Origin: Limanda limanda
Taxonomy: Eukaryota > Chordata > Actinopteri > Pleuronectiformes > Pleuronectidae
Assembly (NCBI RefSeq): GCF_963576545.1
Contig: NC_083651.1
Coordinates: forward strand, 22,556,248-22,620,247
Reading direction: 5' to 3'
Length of the DNA stretch: 64,000 nt
Part shown: piece after piece, positions 47,591 through 61,628 of the stretch
Layout of the letters: each line of letters opens with the position of its first letter
Numbering within the stretch: the stretch's first letter is position 1
Position numbers and translations under genes: made by a program
Notes under the pieces: generated by a model
Database searches by the model: none
What the model saw: only the letters and a program-made list of their open reading frames with translations
What the model was told of the DNA's origin: nothing

Positions 47591-50500
47591 GCCCCCACCC
47601 TCTCTCAATTGTTGCTAATGCTTTGATTGCTGTTATTTTTTAATCTCCTGAAGTCCAGTATCAATCAATCATTCTAGCTCAAAGACATGCAGGCATTAGC
47701 CCTGTCCAATGTGAGCAGGCAGGGTCGTGCACTTCTGAGAGGTGCTAAATGTCCCAGCTCCACAGAAGTGAGGAGGTACTAAACTGAATAGTTCATGGCT
47801 CCCATAAAGTTTGGCCTGGGGGACTGAAATGTTACACAGGAATACGGTGTTTTTCAAAGTCATCATATATATTGTTGTTACGGTTATACAATTTTTAGCC
47901 ATAGGAACCATGTTTGTGCTGGTGCAGCTCAGGATATGATTTATTCCTAAAGAAACACATTTGGAGACACTACCCTCTTAGTTGATTCTTTTTCCGTATT
48001 GCAAATACGAAAAAGGTGAAAATTACCTAAAAAGTACGGACTGAAGATTCATAAACACTTTGCCCACTTGCAGTCTGTCATGCCACGGACGCTGCTCATT
48101 ATTCAAACAGATAATTTGATTCAATTTATCAAAAAATAAATCATTCATGAAATGTCTTTTTTTTGTACAGTTTTCATAATGGGAACTTCTATCCCTCCAA
48201 AGGTGCAGTCCAGGTAGAGACTGACCCAATTTCAAATTCTTTTTGTGCACATGATGACAAACCTTGAGAGAGACTCACAATATATTACATCCGCCCAAAA
48301 AGTACAACATGTCATTTCCTTGACAAAATGCTCTTTTTACTTTGAAAATCACAAAATAATGTTCCAGTGAAACTTGGATTTGAAATGAATGGCATTGAAA
48401 AAAAGGAGAACGATGAAAATAAAGAGGTATTTGATAGCATGTGTTCCCTCGGTTTTGCTCTTTTATGAGTTTTTCCTCCTTCTCCGATCATACATCTGCT
48501 GAAGTTTACTTTCAGTTGCACATGTAACAGTGCACACATACAATATACAACTTGGTATGTCTGACACTGTGATGTGCAAACTTGTACAGTCAAATATTTG
48601 CACAGTAAATGAGCTGAGGGTTTTCAGACATTGAGATAACAATTGCATTGTTAAATCAATACGATGAAAGTCTGCCACACATATCCGTGTGTGCCGTTGT
48701 CTTGTTTCCAACCAAAAAGTTAAAGTTACATTTACAGAGATGTTAAAATACAAATCTAAAATTGGAGTCGTGGAGGTGGCAAGAAAGAAGGGACTGCCTT
48801 CAATTTTCACCTCCTGTTATCACATGTGGAGCTGCCTCTGAAGACTTCTGTTCCACTGGAAATACTCTGAAATGCGACCAGAGCCCGATTTCCCAAGAGA
48901 CATCGAGTTTTGTATCTGAATTCTTATTGTAGTGACTCATTCTCCTGCCTCCAAATGTGAAAAGTGTAAATTGACATCCTTTCTCTTTGTCTCCTCACTC
49001 AATATTAACAAGGTGGTGTACTGATCCTCAAAGGATGATGGGACGGGAGATTGATCTGTTCTACACAAACCTTAATTTTCAAACTTATTGGCACATAACA
49101 TTATGATCCAGCTGAATGGCTCTACAACAGGGTGGCTTATAGGGGCCGTTATTTCCTCCCTGCAAATTAACACCATTGAAGCGTACTGTATCTTTTCAGT
49201 GCTTTGCCCTTGGAGGCAAAGAATGCCCTAGACAACGAGTCTCCCTTTCAGGACAGAACATTTGACTGGTTTAAGCTTTATGAATACCAACAGGCTTCGA
49301 AAATGTAGAGGTGCTTCACATTGAAATGGGCTTATGAGTTAATTTAATAGGAAGTGTTAATACACAACTGTTTCCAGGAACAACCACAGATTGTAGAAGT
49401 GTCAGAGGCATTGACTCTTCCCTGTACTTGTCTCTGTAAGGTTCATTTCACAGATAAAACATTCTAAAAGGAAATGATAGACATTCATATAAGGAAGGCA
49501 AACAACAGGCACACTGGGTGCTGGACAGAAGTGATGCTCATTAACTTATTTATTTGACCAGGTTATGTCTCACAGGCCTGAAACGCACGTTCCTGGAATG
49601 GAAGACATTCCCTTCTTCTGAACATCAAATAACAACATGAAATAAGAAAGATTTTACATTAGTTTTGGTGAAACACGTAACGTAGACTTGGACAGTAATG
49701 TGCTTGAAACTACTAAATTGTTTATGGGTTATCATCTATGTGTTATAAACCTTTTACACAGTTCTTTATTTTCATCTTGCATTCTCTTTTCTTACTGTGT
49801 GTTAAATGTCTGAATTTAACAAATGCAATTCGCTGAAAATGTGTTTGTCAGTGCAAGACAATCTGAAAAATAGTGTTTGTATGAAGAGAAATATGTGAAG
49901 GAATCAAATGGAAATGAAATATATACAACTTTACTGGTGACTCAGCGGAGGTTAGCAGAGCACAGCTAGTTTCCCTCTGCTGCTTCTCCGCGCTCTACAT
50001 ACACATATACATCAGCACAGTGTAAATAGACCACTCTCATGTGTGCAGACTCATAAACATGCCAAGTGCCTAATGGTCGTAGAAGTACTTGTTGGTATGG
50101 TATACTGGGCGGCAGCTGGAAATCCCACATGGCTCATTATCCAAGTAATCCAGTCTTGAAGAATCTTACTACAGTGTCTCCTGATGAATGTTTGACTGTG
50201 ATTCAAACTATTCTCCCCCTCAGGCAAATAACCCTCGACTCATCATCTTCTTTTACCAAGAAGTCAGTTAAGTTCAGTTATTGATTTGTTATTCGATTAA
50301 ATGGAGAGAAATAAAAAAAAAAAAACGCTCAGTCTCGTGGTTAACTCCATTTCAGATGTGTAGATCATGTGTTTGCCAATTCTTCACATATGCTTCCAGG
50401 TATGAGGTGAAAATGCTGATTTTTCACACTGTACAATAATAGCAATCATAATCATAACCATAATAATAAGGAACATTGAACAACAGCTCTGCAATAAATC

Positions 50501-52499
50501 CTCCTTTTAAAATATTTTTGTTTTGTTTTGACTCTAACAGGAACATGTTCATTGTATTCTGTTCATTTTGTAGGTCTTTGTGGTGTAAATATATATTGTG
50601 TTACACAAAGTTTACATGAGCTTTTAAATTAGAGAATTGAAGTTCATATTGGAACATCTTTGGACACAAAGCAAGCTTTATGGTTCAGACAGCTACGATA
50701 ACTGCTGCCCAACAAACTTCAGTCACATGCAAAACAATCTTTTACACACTGATCATTAAATAATTATTAGATGATGCAAACTAATATGTGACTGTACTTT
50801 AATGGACCCTGGGAATGTAATTTAGCTTATGTTTTATATTCACATTGTGAATTAGACTCCAATATTACAGTTCTTTGTTGAATATATAGTTAGTTATTTT
50901 CCTCATGGACTATATGTCATAATATTGTCATTTGGTGATTAAAATTTGCCCTTGCTTGAAGTTTACCGTACTCTTGACTGATGCTTTTTACATTGACTGA
51001 GGAAACAGGCAATGAAAGAAACTTTACATAAACTCTTCATGTCACGTGCAGCTTTTTCGTTATATCGTTAACATTTCAGGTCATACTCCAGCTAAAAGGG
51101 TTAAGAATCAAATCCATATTCTTTATCCTACTGACCTGTGCCGGGCAACATGTTAAGTGCCGAATCAAATGCAACTACACAACTTGAAAAACATGCGCGA
51201 TCATTCATATGTTTCGCTTCCGTGCTCTAAGCATTTGAAAGGCCCTGTCCCATATGGGGCCTGCTGTGAGATAAAATATGGCATTTATCCAGATGATTGC
51301 CAAATGTCCCTCTCAGCCACCATATGCCTTGGTTGTCATGGTTTCTGAATTAATTGCAGCAAGTTGTCTGCGGTCGTTGTGCAGTGTGGGGCGATGGCGG
51401 TACTGAGTTAGGTGTTAACACGGATGAATGTTCGCCTACTGAAGTGAAGTTGTAAATTAGCTGTTATTATGATTAATTAGATGTTAAAGGTTAAATTCAA
51501 ATGTAATTAAAGGTTAAAGTCTAAAAGAAAATCCTCTTCCTGGAAAGAGGTTCATCTGACCTTTAACAGATGATTTTGGTTTCCTGGTTAAAAAGCCCAG
51601 ACAGTGGTTCTCCCATTGAATTTACAGTAAATCTTCATGTATCTGAGCAGTGATCATCTTCCACACAAGTTCGAACACAATCATCACTGCGGCAGCATTG
51701 GTTTGCTTCATCGGCTTGTCCATCCAACACAAAACACGAACACTAATCGGAGCAAAGTGCGGCTTCACTGTGAATGTGACCTGTTCTCTGAACAAACTCT
51801 AAAACCTCTTCTGAACGCAGTGAGGCTGCAGCAGAGAAGACACGTCTGTCCCAGCGGTATCGTTGCCTGCAAAACCGGGAACGGGCCCATGGTTAATAAA
51901 GACGGTTCTTCTACTGAGCAACAAAATCTTTTGAACCATCAACTTTTATTTTTTGCTGTTGAGACCAGAGTCTGTATATAAAAATAAACAGAAACCGGAA
52001 GGTGAAACCAATTCAGAAGTTCCTGAAGCCTGTTTTCTCTTTAACTTCAAAGAATTGAAGCCCTTGTCAACAGATTCGTGTTGACAAGAATTCTTTACTG
52101 TCTGCAGCAGTGTGTGCTCGTGTGTGTGTGTCTGTTTCTGTCGCTCTTCACACAAACTGAGGATCACGTGTATTTAGTCAGATCCGAATTGTTAATATGT
52201 GAAGTGAGCACAGGTCAGTTGGGGAGAGAGGACATGTCAGGGCAGTACAGCACGTAACAAGGATCGAGAACATACTGTACATGTATAATGTGCGTCTGCA
52301 GCGGCGGCCATCATTTTGCAGCAGCGCAGCCGCTGTAGTGTCCTGGCATTTAGTTGAGTACATAGCCGGACTATAATTTGAGTAAATACTGTGGTTAAAC
52401 CAGAAACCTCACACAGCAGAACTGTGGTGCATGCAGTGTTGCCTCGGACGTCATAGGGCGAGACTAAACCAGAGCCTCACAAAAATAAAAACTCTGAAA
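47591..52499. other. Intergenic DNA
   Basis: Mostly unique AT-rich sequence. The 51630-52470 part is GC-richer and may be an unrecognised element ending in the hAT-like segment at 52500-52591. The 114-codon frame at 51637-51981 is not recognised. Confidence 0.5.
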
Positions 52500-52591
52500 A
52501 ATAAAAGTTTTTCATGTATTACTTTGTTTTTAATATCATTAGAAGCCATAATCGCAACCACAAATAAGTGAAATTAATCACCCGGCCCTAA
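52500..52591 (-). repeat. Possible hAT terminal segment
   Basis: Read on the minus strand: TTAGGGCCGGGTGATTAATT, then a TTGTGGTTGCGATTATGG segment. This corresponds to the TAGGGC(T/C)GGGCGATTAAT..GCGATTAT type of hAT inverted repeat. The other end was not found and the interior to the left is not recognisable. Confidence 0.4.
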
Positions 52592-53417
52592 CTCGTAATG
52601 CAATTTACTAAACATGTTCATTGAACCAACAAAATTCTAAGAAATAAATTAATGGTTTCGGTCTTTAAATGACACATATGCTGCTTTGTACTCTGTTAAA
52701 ATGCACAACCTGCTTGTACTTTTTTAATGTGTTAGTGTTAGTGTTGTATTCTTGCTGCGTTTTCCATCACTTGACATTTACTAGATCAAAAGGAGAGGGA
52801 GATTTTCCCCAGTGAAGCTGTCACAGTGAAGTGGTTTTGTCAGAAATCTCCATAAAGCAGCACAGAGTATTACATACTGGTGATGTAGAGCATGAGGGGA
52901 TAATTAATCTAACTGATTCTATACGGCTGCTCATGTTACACGGTACATGTTGTGATTATGATTATTACAGTGACGTGTTATTAGCTGTGGAGAACATTGT
53001 AATATTTTATGCACCACTGCTCCCATTGATTGTCACTTCGAGTGCATTCCAGCCCAGAGAGAGAGAGAGAAACATACCTGATGAACTTTTTGTGTTGCGA
53101 ACTGATTAACGCACAATAACCTCGGTAATTATTTACAAATCGAACATGTCCCATTCTGCCCTGCGGTGCTGATGTGGTTATTAAAACTTGAAAGAGGAGG
53201 AGACATGAGGATGAATCTGTTGAGGGTAAATGCATGTATATAGTTTTATTGAGTAATATGAACAATTAAACCATTACAACCTTCTCTGCAGCTCCGTTGA
53301 CCCTGTGCTCACTATTGTCGTAATTGCTTTTAACTTGTTGTCATTGTTTCATCTTATCCGAACCACCATCTTGTCTCTTATCTCTTATCTCGACCCGTCT
53401 GCTATCTGCACGTTTAG

Positions 53418-53538
53418 GGCATCATTACCGATCGGCAGCTCCAGGCGGCACCGACAGTTCAGAGCAACGCAAAACTCAGATTGAGCAGCTGCCAGCGAGT
53501 GAGGCTGCGCCAGCACGGTCTGGACGATACTGTTGAAG
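53418..53538 (+). CDS. Unassigned candidate internal exon
   Basis: A pyrimidine-rich run ending GCACGTTTAG (to 53417) and a donor GTTGAAG/GTTAGA (GT at 53539) bound 121 nt of GC-richer DNA in an AT-rich setting. One frame is open throughout: GIITDRQLQAAPTVQSNAKL, then RLSSCQRVRLRQHGLDDTVE. The reading frame is not recognised and the donor is only moderate. Confidence 0.18.
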
Positions 53539-53853
53539 GTTAGAAAGAAAAGAAACGGAGTGAATTCAAGGTAAAAGGGCAAACTCATTAGCAGGTTTGA
53601 TGAAAAGGTTTAGAAGAATCTCCCTGCTCACCTATTCAACGGTTTCTTGTTCGTCTACAAAACCTTCTGCTCTAACGGAGGGAGGTCTTCATCGTGTCCT
53701 CCTCTTCACCTTTTCAGACACACAAATTAAAAAATGGAGTGAATAGAAACATCTTGAAGTGAAGTCATGTAATTAAAAACTAATGGCCAAGGAAACGATT
53801 GTGCTCTAAACCATCTGCGTCACTAATCTTTCACTGAACACAGTGTGTTAAGA

Positions 53854-53872
53854 GATGATGATGATGATGATG
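53854..53872. repeat. (GAT)n microsatellite
   Basis: Six GAT units. Confidence 0.95.
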
Positions 53873-54014
53873 TATTAGACTATCTGGTTTGGTATTTACC
53901 ATCTGGCTGTGATTGGGATTTTTAATTCTTCATTGTCGTTGTCCGGTTTTACATATCAAATCATACACACTGTGTGATCAAGGCTCAGAGGAGTCACAGG
54001 AGCAATTTGATAAG

Positions 54015-54046
54015 GAATAATAATAATAATATTATCATTATTATTT
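54015..54046. repeat. (AAT)n / (ATT)n short inverted microsatellite
   Basis: AATAATAATAATAAT followed by ATTATCATTATTATT, so the tract can form a hairpin. Confidence 0.9.
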
Positions 54047-54444
54047 GTAATTTCACCCACACACACACACAATCACCTACACACATCGCAAAATGATGTT
54101 CACACGCAAGGGAGCATTTTCATATTATGATAGTTGGTCATTATTACATTTTATTTTTATGACTCCATTTATTTGATGCCTCTACAGATTAAAACTCCTG
54201 ATCAAAAGAGCTGAGCTTGTGAAACATAACGCGTAGGTACAGACTGAACAATTCTACATGTGGTTCTTAAACATAAATCCATCAACAATAATGCAGCATC
54301 ATTTTAATAAAAGGGCTACTTATGTGTACTATTATAGAACTTTTGTAATGCATGTATGTTTTTTTGTATTAGGCCAATGCATAGCTTTTACTTTAAGAGT
54401 TCTTTAATTGTTTAGGGATCTGATGTTGGGGAGGTAGTGTGACT

Positions 54445-54446
<2 letters not shown>

Positions 54447-54479
<33 letters not shown>

Positions 54480-54503
54480 GCACACACACACACACACACA
54501 CAC
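54447..54503. repeat. (CA)n microsatellite with central CGCG
   Basis: About 28 dinucleotide units interrupted by a CGCG step at 54477-54480, which is a strong Z-DNA-type composition. Confidence 0.98.
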
Positions 54504-55113
54504 GTAGGCATAGAGTCCAAATGGCCCCATGACTGCTGAGCCAAACACGTCCTAAATAAACACTGTAGCTACACAACAGAACAACCTGACGACTGAAAGA
54601 GAAAACAGTGGCTGTGTTATCCTGCACGTCAGGCCCTGTTTGTTTGGAACAATTGTGCGGCGCAGTTCAATGCAGGTGACATAAATCAGGTTTCTTGGCT
54701 GATGTGTCTGCAATTACCTCAAGTTGTTGTTGTTGTCCCTCACCACACATGATAAATCAAGCCACACTGGAGTCCTACCAAACAAAAGCTGGCCTGTGTT
54801 GTCTCCTGGGTTGTTTCACTGCAGGAGGAAAGACCCAGGTGAGTCTCCCGCCCCTTTATATCGTCTCTGCTCGGCCTCTGGGTCCTAGTGCTTTCTGCCT
54901 CTCTTTCTTCCTCGTGTAGTATTTCAGTGAACAACCCAGAACAAGACAACTAAATTCACTGGGCTTTCAAATAAAAAAAAAAAAAGTTCACATTCACACC
55001 CACGGATCAGAAGAGATCAGAAACACCAAGCAGAGTTTTACTGTTTTTTTTTAAGCCGTCGGCTCCAGAGACGGTAACGTGCCTCAGGTTGAATGTGAGG
55101 AGTCATGGGCAGG

Positions 55114-55840
55114 AATCTTAAAGACACTGTTCACACCTGGTAACAACATCCTGAACCAGGGACCTGATCCTAAGTGGACAGCTCTGAGATCATGACACTT
55201 GAATGTGTCCTGAGTGCATGAAGTGTCCATTCCTCCCCTGGAGATGCAAATATACACATACTTCATTACTGTTTACAAACACCAACACACAGATGACTCT
55301 GCTTTCTTATCAAATAAAAATCACTTTCACTTGGTTATGAAACTGTCTCGGACGACCTGTGAGTGATCTGACCTCTGACCCCACTCAGCTCTGGTGTTAA
55401 CATCTGTCCTGAGTGATCTGATGACAAGGGGCCACAAGTGAAGGACCACCTACTCAGCTGACGTCCCCCAACCTGCTACAGTTTCTCAATGAATCGGAAA
55501 TATTTTTCTATATGCTACTCATCTGCAGCTTCTTCATCCATTCAGCCCGTCCTGAATTATCACGCTCTCGTTCCCTCTCTCTCTCTCTCTCGCTCGCACA
55601 GACACACACATGTCGTCATTGGACACATCTCTGTACTCAAACTGGGCAAAAGCAACATAATTTGATCTTTGACGTGCATGATCATTTTCATGTAGACCTG
55701 GGGAAGTGAGATCTCATCATGACCGATGTTAATATGAGGTCTGAACAGGTCCTCTGATGCGTCTTCAATGCATCTTGGGTGTGTTCCCACCTGGTCTCAG
55801 AGCTGTCATCTGTCTGAACAGAGCCAGTTATCTCTGTATC
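55114..55840. repeat. Non-autonomous DNA repeat (family B) with internal inverted similarity
   Basis: The left part contains TTAAAGACACTGTTCACACC (55118-55137), GTGGACAGCTCTGAGATCAT (55174-55193) and, further in, GTGTTAACATCTGTCCTGAG (55394-55413). The right part is related in inverse orientation: the complement of 55735-55820 reads GACAGCTCTGAGACCAGGTG, GATGCATTGAAGACGCATCA, then ACCTGTTCAGACCTCATATT. This layout of inverted, partially repeated words is typical of a teleost DNA-transposon derivative. Exact ends and target duplication were not established. A 130-codon minus-strand frame here is incidental. Confidence 0.45.
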
Positions 55841-56016
55841 CTCTCTGACAGGCCATGAAATGTAAGTGAACTTCCTGTGACTGTCACCAGTCACTCCTCT
55901 CGCAGCGGAGAGGGTCAGGAGCTCTTCCTCCTCTGTGATCTGTGGGGCTCTAATAGCACAGATACACCAGGAGGAAAAAGAGCAAACGTATAATTTCCTC
56001 CACATCCACTCAGCAG

Positions 56017-56056
56017 CAGGCCGGCGCCTCCTGCAGGCCGGCGCCTCCTGCAGGCC
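56017..56056. repeat. 17-bp GC-rich tandem repeat, 2.4 copies
   Basis: CAGGCCGGCGCCTCCTG is repeated exactly at 56017-56033 and 56034-56050, with a partial third copy (CAGGCC). The unit contains the palindrome GGCGCC. Confidence 0.95.
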
Positions 56057-59000
56057 AGAGGAGCACAGCCCGACTGACACAGAGCGAATTTAAACCGATG
56101 GCGTGATTATTGCTGCAGCGAGACAGGGCCCGGACTTGCCAATGGTGACCGAGGCAGTTTTTCTGTTTATTATCTGCCAGACACTTTGAATGCTCTGGTA
56201 CTTAAGGCCACCTCACACGGCTCCATATCAGGCCACAGACAGACCGGCTGTAAGAGGCCAATTTGGCACTGAGGAATGGATGGAAGATAAAAGTGAGCCC
56301 AGAGCTACTCGGGGAATGTTAACATTTTTGTCCCCCTGTGCTCAGATGAATACAATTCCAGAGAGGAGTACACCCCCCATCCCCCTGCTCACTTGGCACA
56401 CACACATAGTATGGTTGTATATATCCATCACACGTAATGGTCCATGGAGGTGGTCAGTCTGTGACTAATAGGTCAGATGTGTCCACTCTGTTTACTCTCC
56501 CTGCAGCTGTGCATATCTGGCTGGATCAGAACAAATAAGATCTACCAGCACCTCGGTTCCACTCCACCTCTTTCATTTCCCCCTCACACTATATATCGCT
56601 GCAGGTAGAGAGCAGTTGTTGTGCTCCTCCTCCTCCCACCCCCCCGATGCTTCCTCTCTCTCATCCAGCACATCTGAGAGGAGGTCCACCGGGAGGAAGG
56701 GGATAAATAGAGAGGTGGAGACACTGGTGGCTATTTGCGAATGCATTTTATGGTTAATGACTGCAGTGAAGAGCTTATTGGGGTTAATTTAAACCTCTCA
56801 CATCTCTCCTCTCTCTGGTCTTACCCTAGATACGACACAGTCAGGACAATGCCTGGATTCATTAATCCCACCGGTGAGGTCTATGTAATGCACTCCAATG
56901 TAAACTGTGGACTGTCATGTGTTTAAAGTTGGAAACACCTCCTGGCTATTTGAAACGCTGCACTCTGACGAATCAGATTCTGGAGGCAACGGCCAATATT
57001 GTGGGGTATCCGTTGGCCAGCGGACGTCCCTGCCAAGATTCTGTTTTCTGTCCAATTAGTTTATTTTATTACAAGAGTAATAAAGAGTTACAAGAGTCTC
57101 GGACGATTTACCTGCAGGCGACTGAAACCTGCTCAAAGGAGATTATCAAACTAGAAACGGAAACCAAAAGGCCCCCAACCCCCAAATCCCCCCCGCCTCC
57201 TCAGGTTCTACATGTTCATCTGAATAGAGATTATGTGGGTACGGACTCTAGGTCTGTATTTGTGTTGCACCATATCAGATACAGAAACGACTGTAGCAAC
57301 AATAACGCAAATAAAGTTTCATTGGTTCTAAGATGAATGCATTAAACCAGGTGACGGCACCTATGTAAATCAAATTGCTGGGCTAGGTTAGCCGTCATAT
57401 TCATCTCACGTCTTCTAGCCTTGTTTCCTTTGTTCCTTTCCTTTAGCTCTTTAAAACGCAGCCCGCATTATATTTTTAGAAAAGTGTCCGATAATCAACA
57501 CAGGTGTCAAAGTGTCAGAATTAAGTGGATGAAATGTGCAGCCGGCGCTCAGCGGGCGTTCTTCACTGCTGCTGTGATCAAGGGCTGAGAGCGGAATTGT
57601 TGCAGGGACATAAAAGCTGCCAAAGAGAGAGTGGACCCTCCCACAGATTTATTGTCCGTGCCCACTCAGAGAGCCGCTCTCACCACCGGGATTACGATTC
57701 AGACCCGTTTCCCCCGTTAATCCTGTCGTTACTCAGGGGTTTGCAAGGACAGAGAACATCCTCCACGTCGGGCCGTCCCTGATGCATGTAAATACCCTGA
57801 CTCGTTGACCAACATTTCTAAAACAAAAGATCCTTTGTGTCGCGAACAGCCTCCAGAAAGGAGATCAATGGGAGTGGGTAAGAAAAGCATCTGAACGGAT
57901 GTTTCTGCTCTTTTTTCTTTTAGGGACAGAACAGATGTTTGAAGACTTTCAGTAGGTGGTAAAACTAATTCATGAACCTCATCAGCTTTAGCTTCAGTTG
58001 TAAGTTAGAGGGTCACAGAACGGAGAGGGGACTGCTCCGTCAGAATAGAAAAACAGTGCGGGAACCTTTAGCAGAAGCAGAATCATGCACAGCTTAAATG
58101 ACACATGGAGGCCGACAGGGCTGGTAAAATGTTTGCGGACGTTTAGAGGGTCCGCAAACCCACTGGGATTATCCTGGTGCCTCTGATGGCCAGTTCAGGC
58201 GTTGTATGGACTGGAAACTAACCTTACACACCTGAGTGTTAGATGTCTAAACTAAATTAAACTGTCATTGCTTAACTAAGAAAACATTTTTCACAGTCAA
58301 TAACAGAGCATTTTCACATAACTCAGAATCAGCAGGGGCAGCTGGGTAGTGTGCGACTCACAGCTCTTTCATTTCTCGTCAATTTTCCCTTCACTTCCCT
58401 GTTTCTCTTCAGTCGACAGGCAAAAGAAAACTTAACTATGTGTTTGTAGCTCCTCTTCTCCATTCAAGTGGGTCTACGCTCAGCCGCTGCACACAACAAA
58501 CAACACTCCACACACTTAACTGTGTGACCCGAGTGATTGACATCTCTCTCTCTCTTTCTTCACTTTTTCAAAACGCAGCCAAAATTGGCAAACAAGCTGT
58601 TTAAAAGTGACTTCAATGGGATTCTGATGGTGACAAAGGAGCTGCCAGGTTCAATAAAATAGATGCTAATCCAAATCTGCAGGTGGAGCAAATGAAGCTC
58701 TGTAGTTAGTGCATAAAAAGTCGTATATACACTTTACTGCCTTCACGGCTGTTTGAGCCAGTCTGTTAGCGTGGTTATAAAAACGACAAAGTTGGTTGAT
58801 GGGAGAAAAACTGCACAAACAGCTACTGGATGGATTTACATATTGTACATATGTTCATGTCCCACAGAGGATGAATCCTGATCCTTGTTGGGTCAAAATA
58901 GAATTTTTTTCCAGTACTTTTAACTTATTTCTTCTCATGCATATAGTGATGCAAGTCAGGTAAGATGTGTTTTTTGACTCCCTAGCTTATTCTAAGTGGT

Positions 59001-61072
59001 AATGGGAGTTAGTGTCCCCGGTGTGTGTTGGGATGTTATCAGCTTTGTTAACCGATTCCAAGTTCGCTCTCCATCGTTCCTCTCGTAGTTCCTGGTTCAG
59101 TTTCTCTCCTGCTCGCCGCACACTGAGCGATCAGCAGCCTCGGTGCAGGCCGGAGGATGAGTATGCAGGACCTGTTGTTTATAATGTGAATACGACTCCT
59201 GCTGTTATTGATTCTGTCCGAGAGATGAGCCCTCTGGGTTTTTCAAATGTTTATGCAGGAGAATGGTGATGCGTGCTAAGTGGAAAAGAGACAAAAAATC
59301 AATAGGCAAGGTGAAGGGAGGGGTGTGCCAGCAATCTCATAGTTCAGGACTTGTTTTTCAAATTTTGTTTTTCACTCTTCTTCTGATGCACTTTGGGGGT
59401 TGAGTGAGTGGGCCGGCAGCTGCTTCCTCCTTTTCTTTCCATGTGCCGCGGAGCTGCAGCTCTTCATCATTTGAAGACTTTTGCATGGAGAAGTTTTACT
59501 GTACTTGTGTTTATCAGACAGCAGAACACGCCTCCTTATTTATGATGCATCTGCTGTATGAATCCTCACTTACACATCAGAGAGCCAGTGTGAACACTTG
59601 ACACCAGTAAAATACAAATCTGATACAAAGTTATTCATGGATTTTGATGAAAAATAAACCCCCTAACATTCATATTTAAGGAATTGATGGGGACTGTTGG
59701 GTCTTGGTGGTGGTGGCAGAGCCTAGTATTCAAATACAATTTAGACACATTTGAAAATGTTAATATATTTAAATATATTTGCATTTCGCACATGAAGATG
59801 AGCGAAGGGAGTTTAATTCTTTTTTGTTAATTGCAAGATTGCTTAATACCACATGCAGCAACAAATACTGTAAATTGCAATTCAAAACACTCGGAACAAT
59901 GCAAGAACATGTTAATCCTAAACCTCATTCTTCTCCATTTCCTGTCAGGAATTTGACACCAACTTCAAGTCCTGCTGTTGGAAATCATCAGTCAGGAAAC
60001 AAATGCTGCAGCGAAGTTAATACAGAATAAGAGCTGAAAGAACTCAAAACCATTTCTCCAGTGAGCAGTGACATCATCCAATCAAAGCTGATATTTTAAA
60101 AGAGTGAATTCCTTCAACTGAATCGCTTTAAGAATAAAAGTGACTGTCAAAGAGGTAAAGCATCATACCATATAAAATGGTCTGCTGTTAAAGTGATCAG
60201 CAGTGACACAATTTGTGCAATTCACAGCTACTCAGACAGAAATGAGCAAATGATAAGCAGCAGCACTCAAACCGGTACAGTTCCTTCTGTATATTGTTCA
60301 GTGTAAAGTGTAAAACTTATTATTTCAAGGTCCTACTCTGCAGTCGACGACTCTCATTGAGTCACTGCTGTTTTAACACCATTAGGTTGAATGTGTCTAA
60401 GAGCTCCTGGTTTCTTTTTCAATACAATGTTCCTTGATGTAGAAACACAGGAGGCTCCTGGATACTTTGCTGTTAGAGCTTTTCACCCCCATCAGCTTGT
60501 TATGGGATATGGCACCGACTACAATAACCACAAGCCCTTGGATGTGTAGATCAGAGCAACACAACATTGTACTTGATTAATCTCAAACTGACCCGGAGTC
60601 TGAACGTGAACAAACTGCTGAGGGTGTCACCACATCTTCTGGCAGGAGCAGCAGCAGCAGAATGTGGAGTTCAAGGAAACGCTGTTGGGCAGCAGGCGTT
60701 GACTTTTCTTCTCCATGAACAGAGGTTTAACTTTTTATCACAGAAACTTTATTTTCTTCCTCACAGAGCTGCTCATCCTTTTAGTACCAGATAATTAAAA
60801 CCAGAAGAGTCTCATATCGGTCCAAGCCTTGGGAATGCTCCAGATGCCGCTGATCTTACATCGTCTGTTCTGAAAACTAACAGGATGTTTACTTCCAGAA
60901 CTTTGAGCATGTGAAACGTTGTCACTCCTCCAGATTTGCAAGTCTTCTGAGGAAAGCAACATATGGGAATCCGCCATAGTGTCAAGTCCCAAACCACTGT
61001 CCTGTCAAATTCAGCATAATATGCAAGTCTGTCGTAAGAGTTTAACACATGGGAGTCTAAATCACTTGACTT

Positions 61073-61124
61073 TTATCTATCTATATATCTATCTATCTAT
61101 CTTACTATCCATCCATCTATCTAC
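61073..61124. repeat. (TATC)n/(CATC)n microsatellite
   Basis: Tetranucleotide tract of TATC units shading into CATC, with a few interruptions. Confidence 0.95.
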
Positions 61125-61596
61125 TTAATGAATAAACTCTCAGTAAAATATGAAATTCCTACAGGAACCAAACACATTGCATTCGTGAAAAAAACAGTCA
61201 ATTAACTATTATATATTAATTTAGCATTAAATTGAATAAAGTCTAAAAAGATGTGCACTTCTAAATTGATCAACCCACAATGACTATTTCTCAGGTTTTA
61301 TAGTATTTTTGAAATGTCCTGTTACGACACTGCTGCTACAGTTTTTTGTTACTGTGGAGGGAAATGTAGGAAGCTGGAAACCGCGGTTTCCATTTGTACA
61401 TCATCAGAAACGTGGTGGGACGGGGGTGCTGGCAGATCCAGCCGATAGCACAGACAGATGGAGAAAGGGCAGGAGTGCGGCTGCCTCCTCTGGTTGCCAT
61501 GGTGAGGGAGGAAGTGAAGTGTACGAGGAGACAGCAATTGCAAAAAAAAGAAGTGGGAGAGAGACGGAATTATCATTCAGCGGGTGGCGCTGATAT

Positions 61597-61628
61597 TGTG
61601 TGTGTGTGTGTGTGTGTGTTTGTGTGTT
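61597..61628. repeat. (TG)n microsatellite
   Basis: About 15 TG units. It lies about 300 bp beyond the more distal candidate lrp1b poly(A) signal. Confidence 0.98.

Noticed and set aside
49550..49620. TTATTTATTTGACCAGGTTA, resembling a dispersed repeat start
   Set aside because: The similarity is limited to a short low-complexity word.
56917..57336. 139-codon frame with a proline-rich run
   Set aside because: The proline run comes from a pyrimidine tract. No recognisable domain and no supporting exon boundaries.
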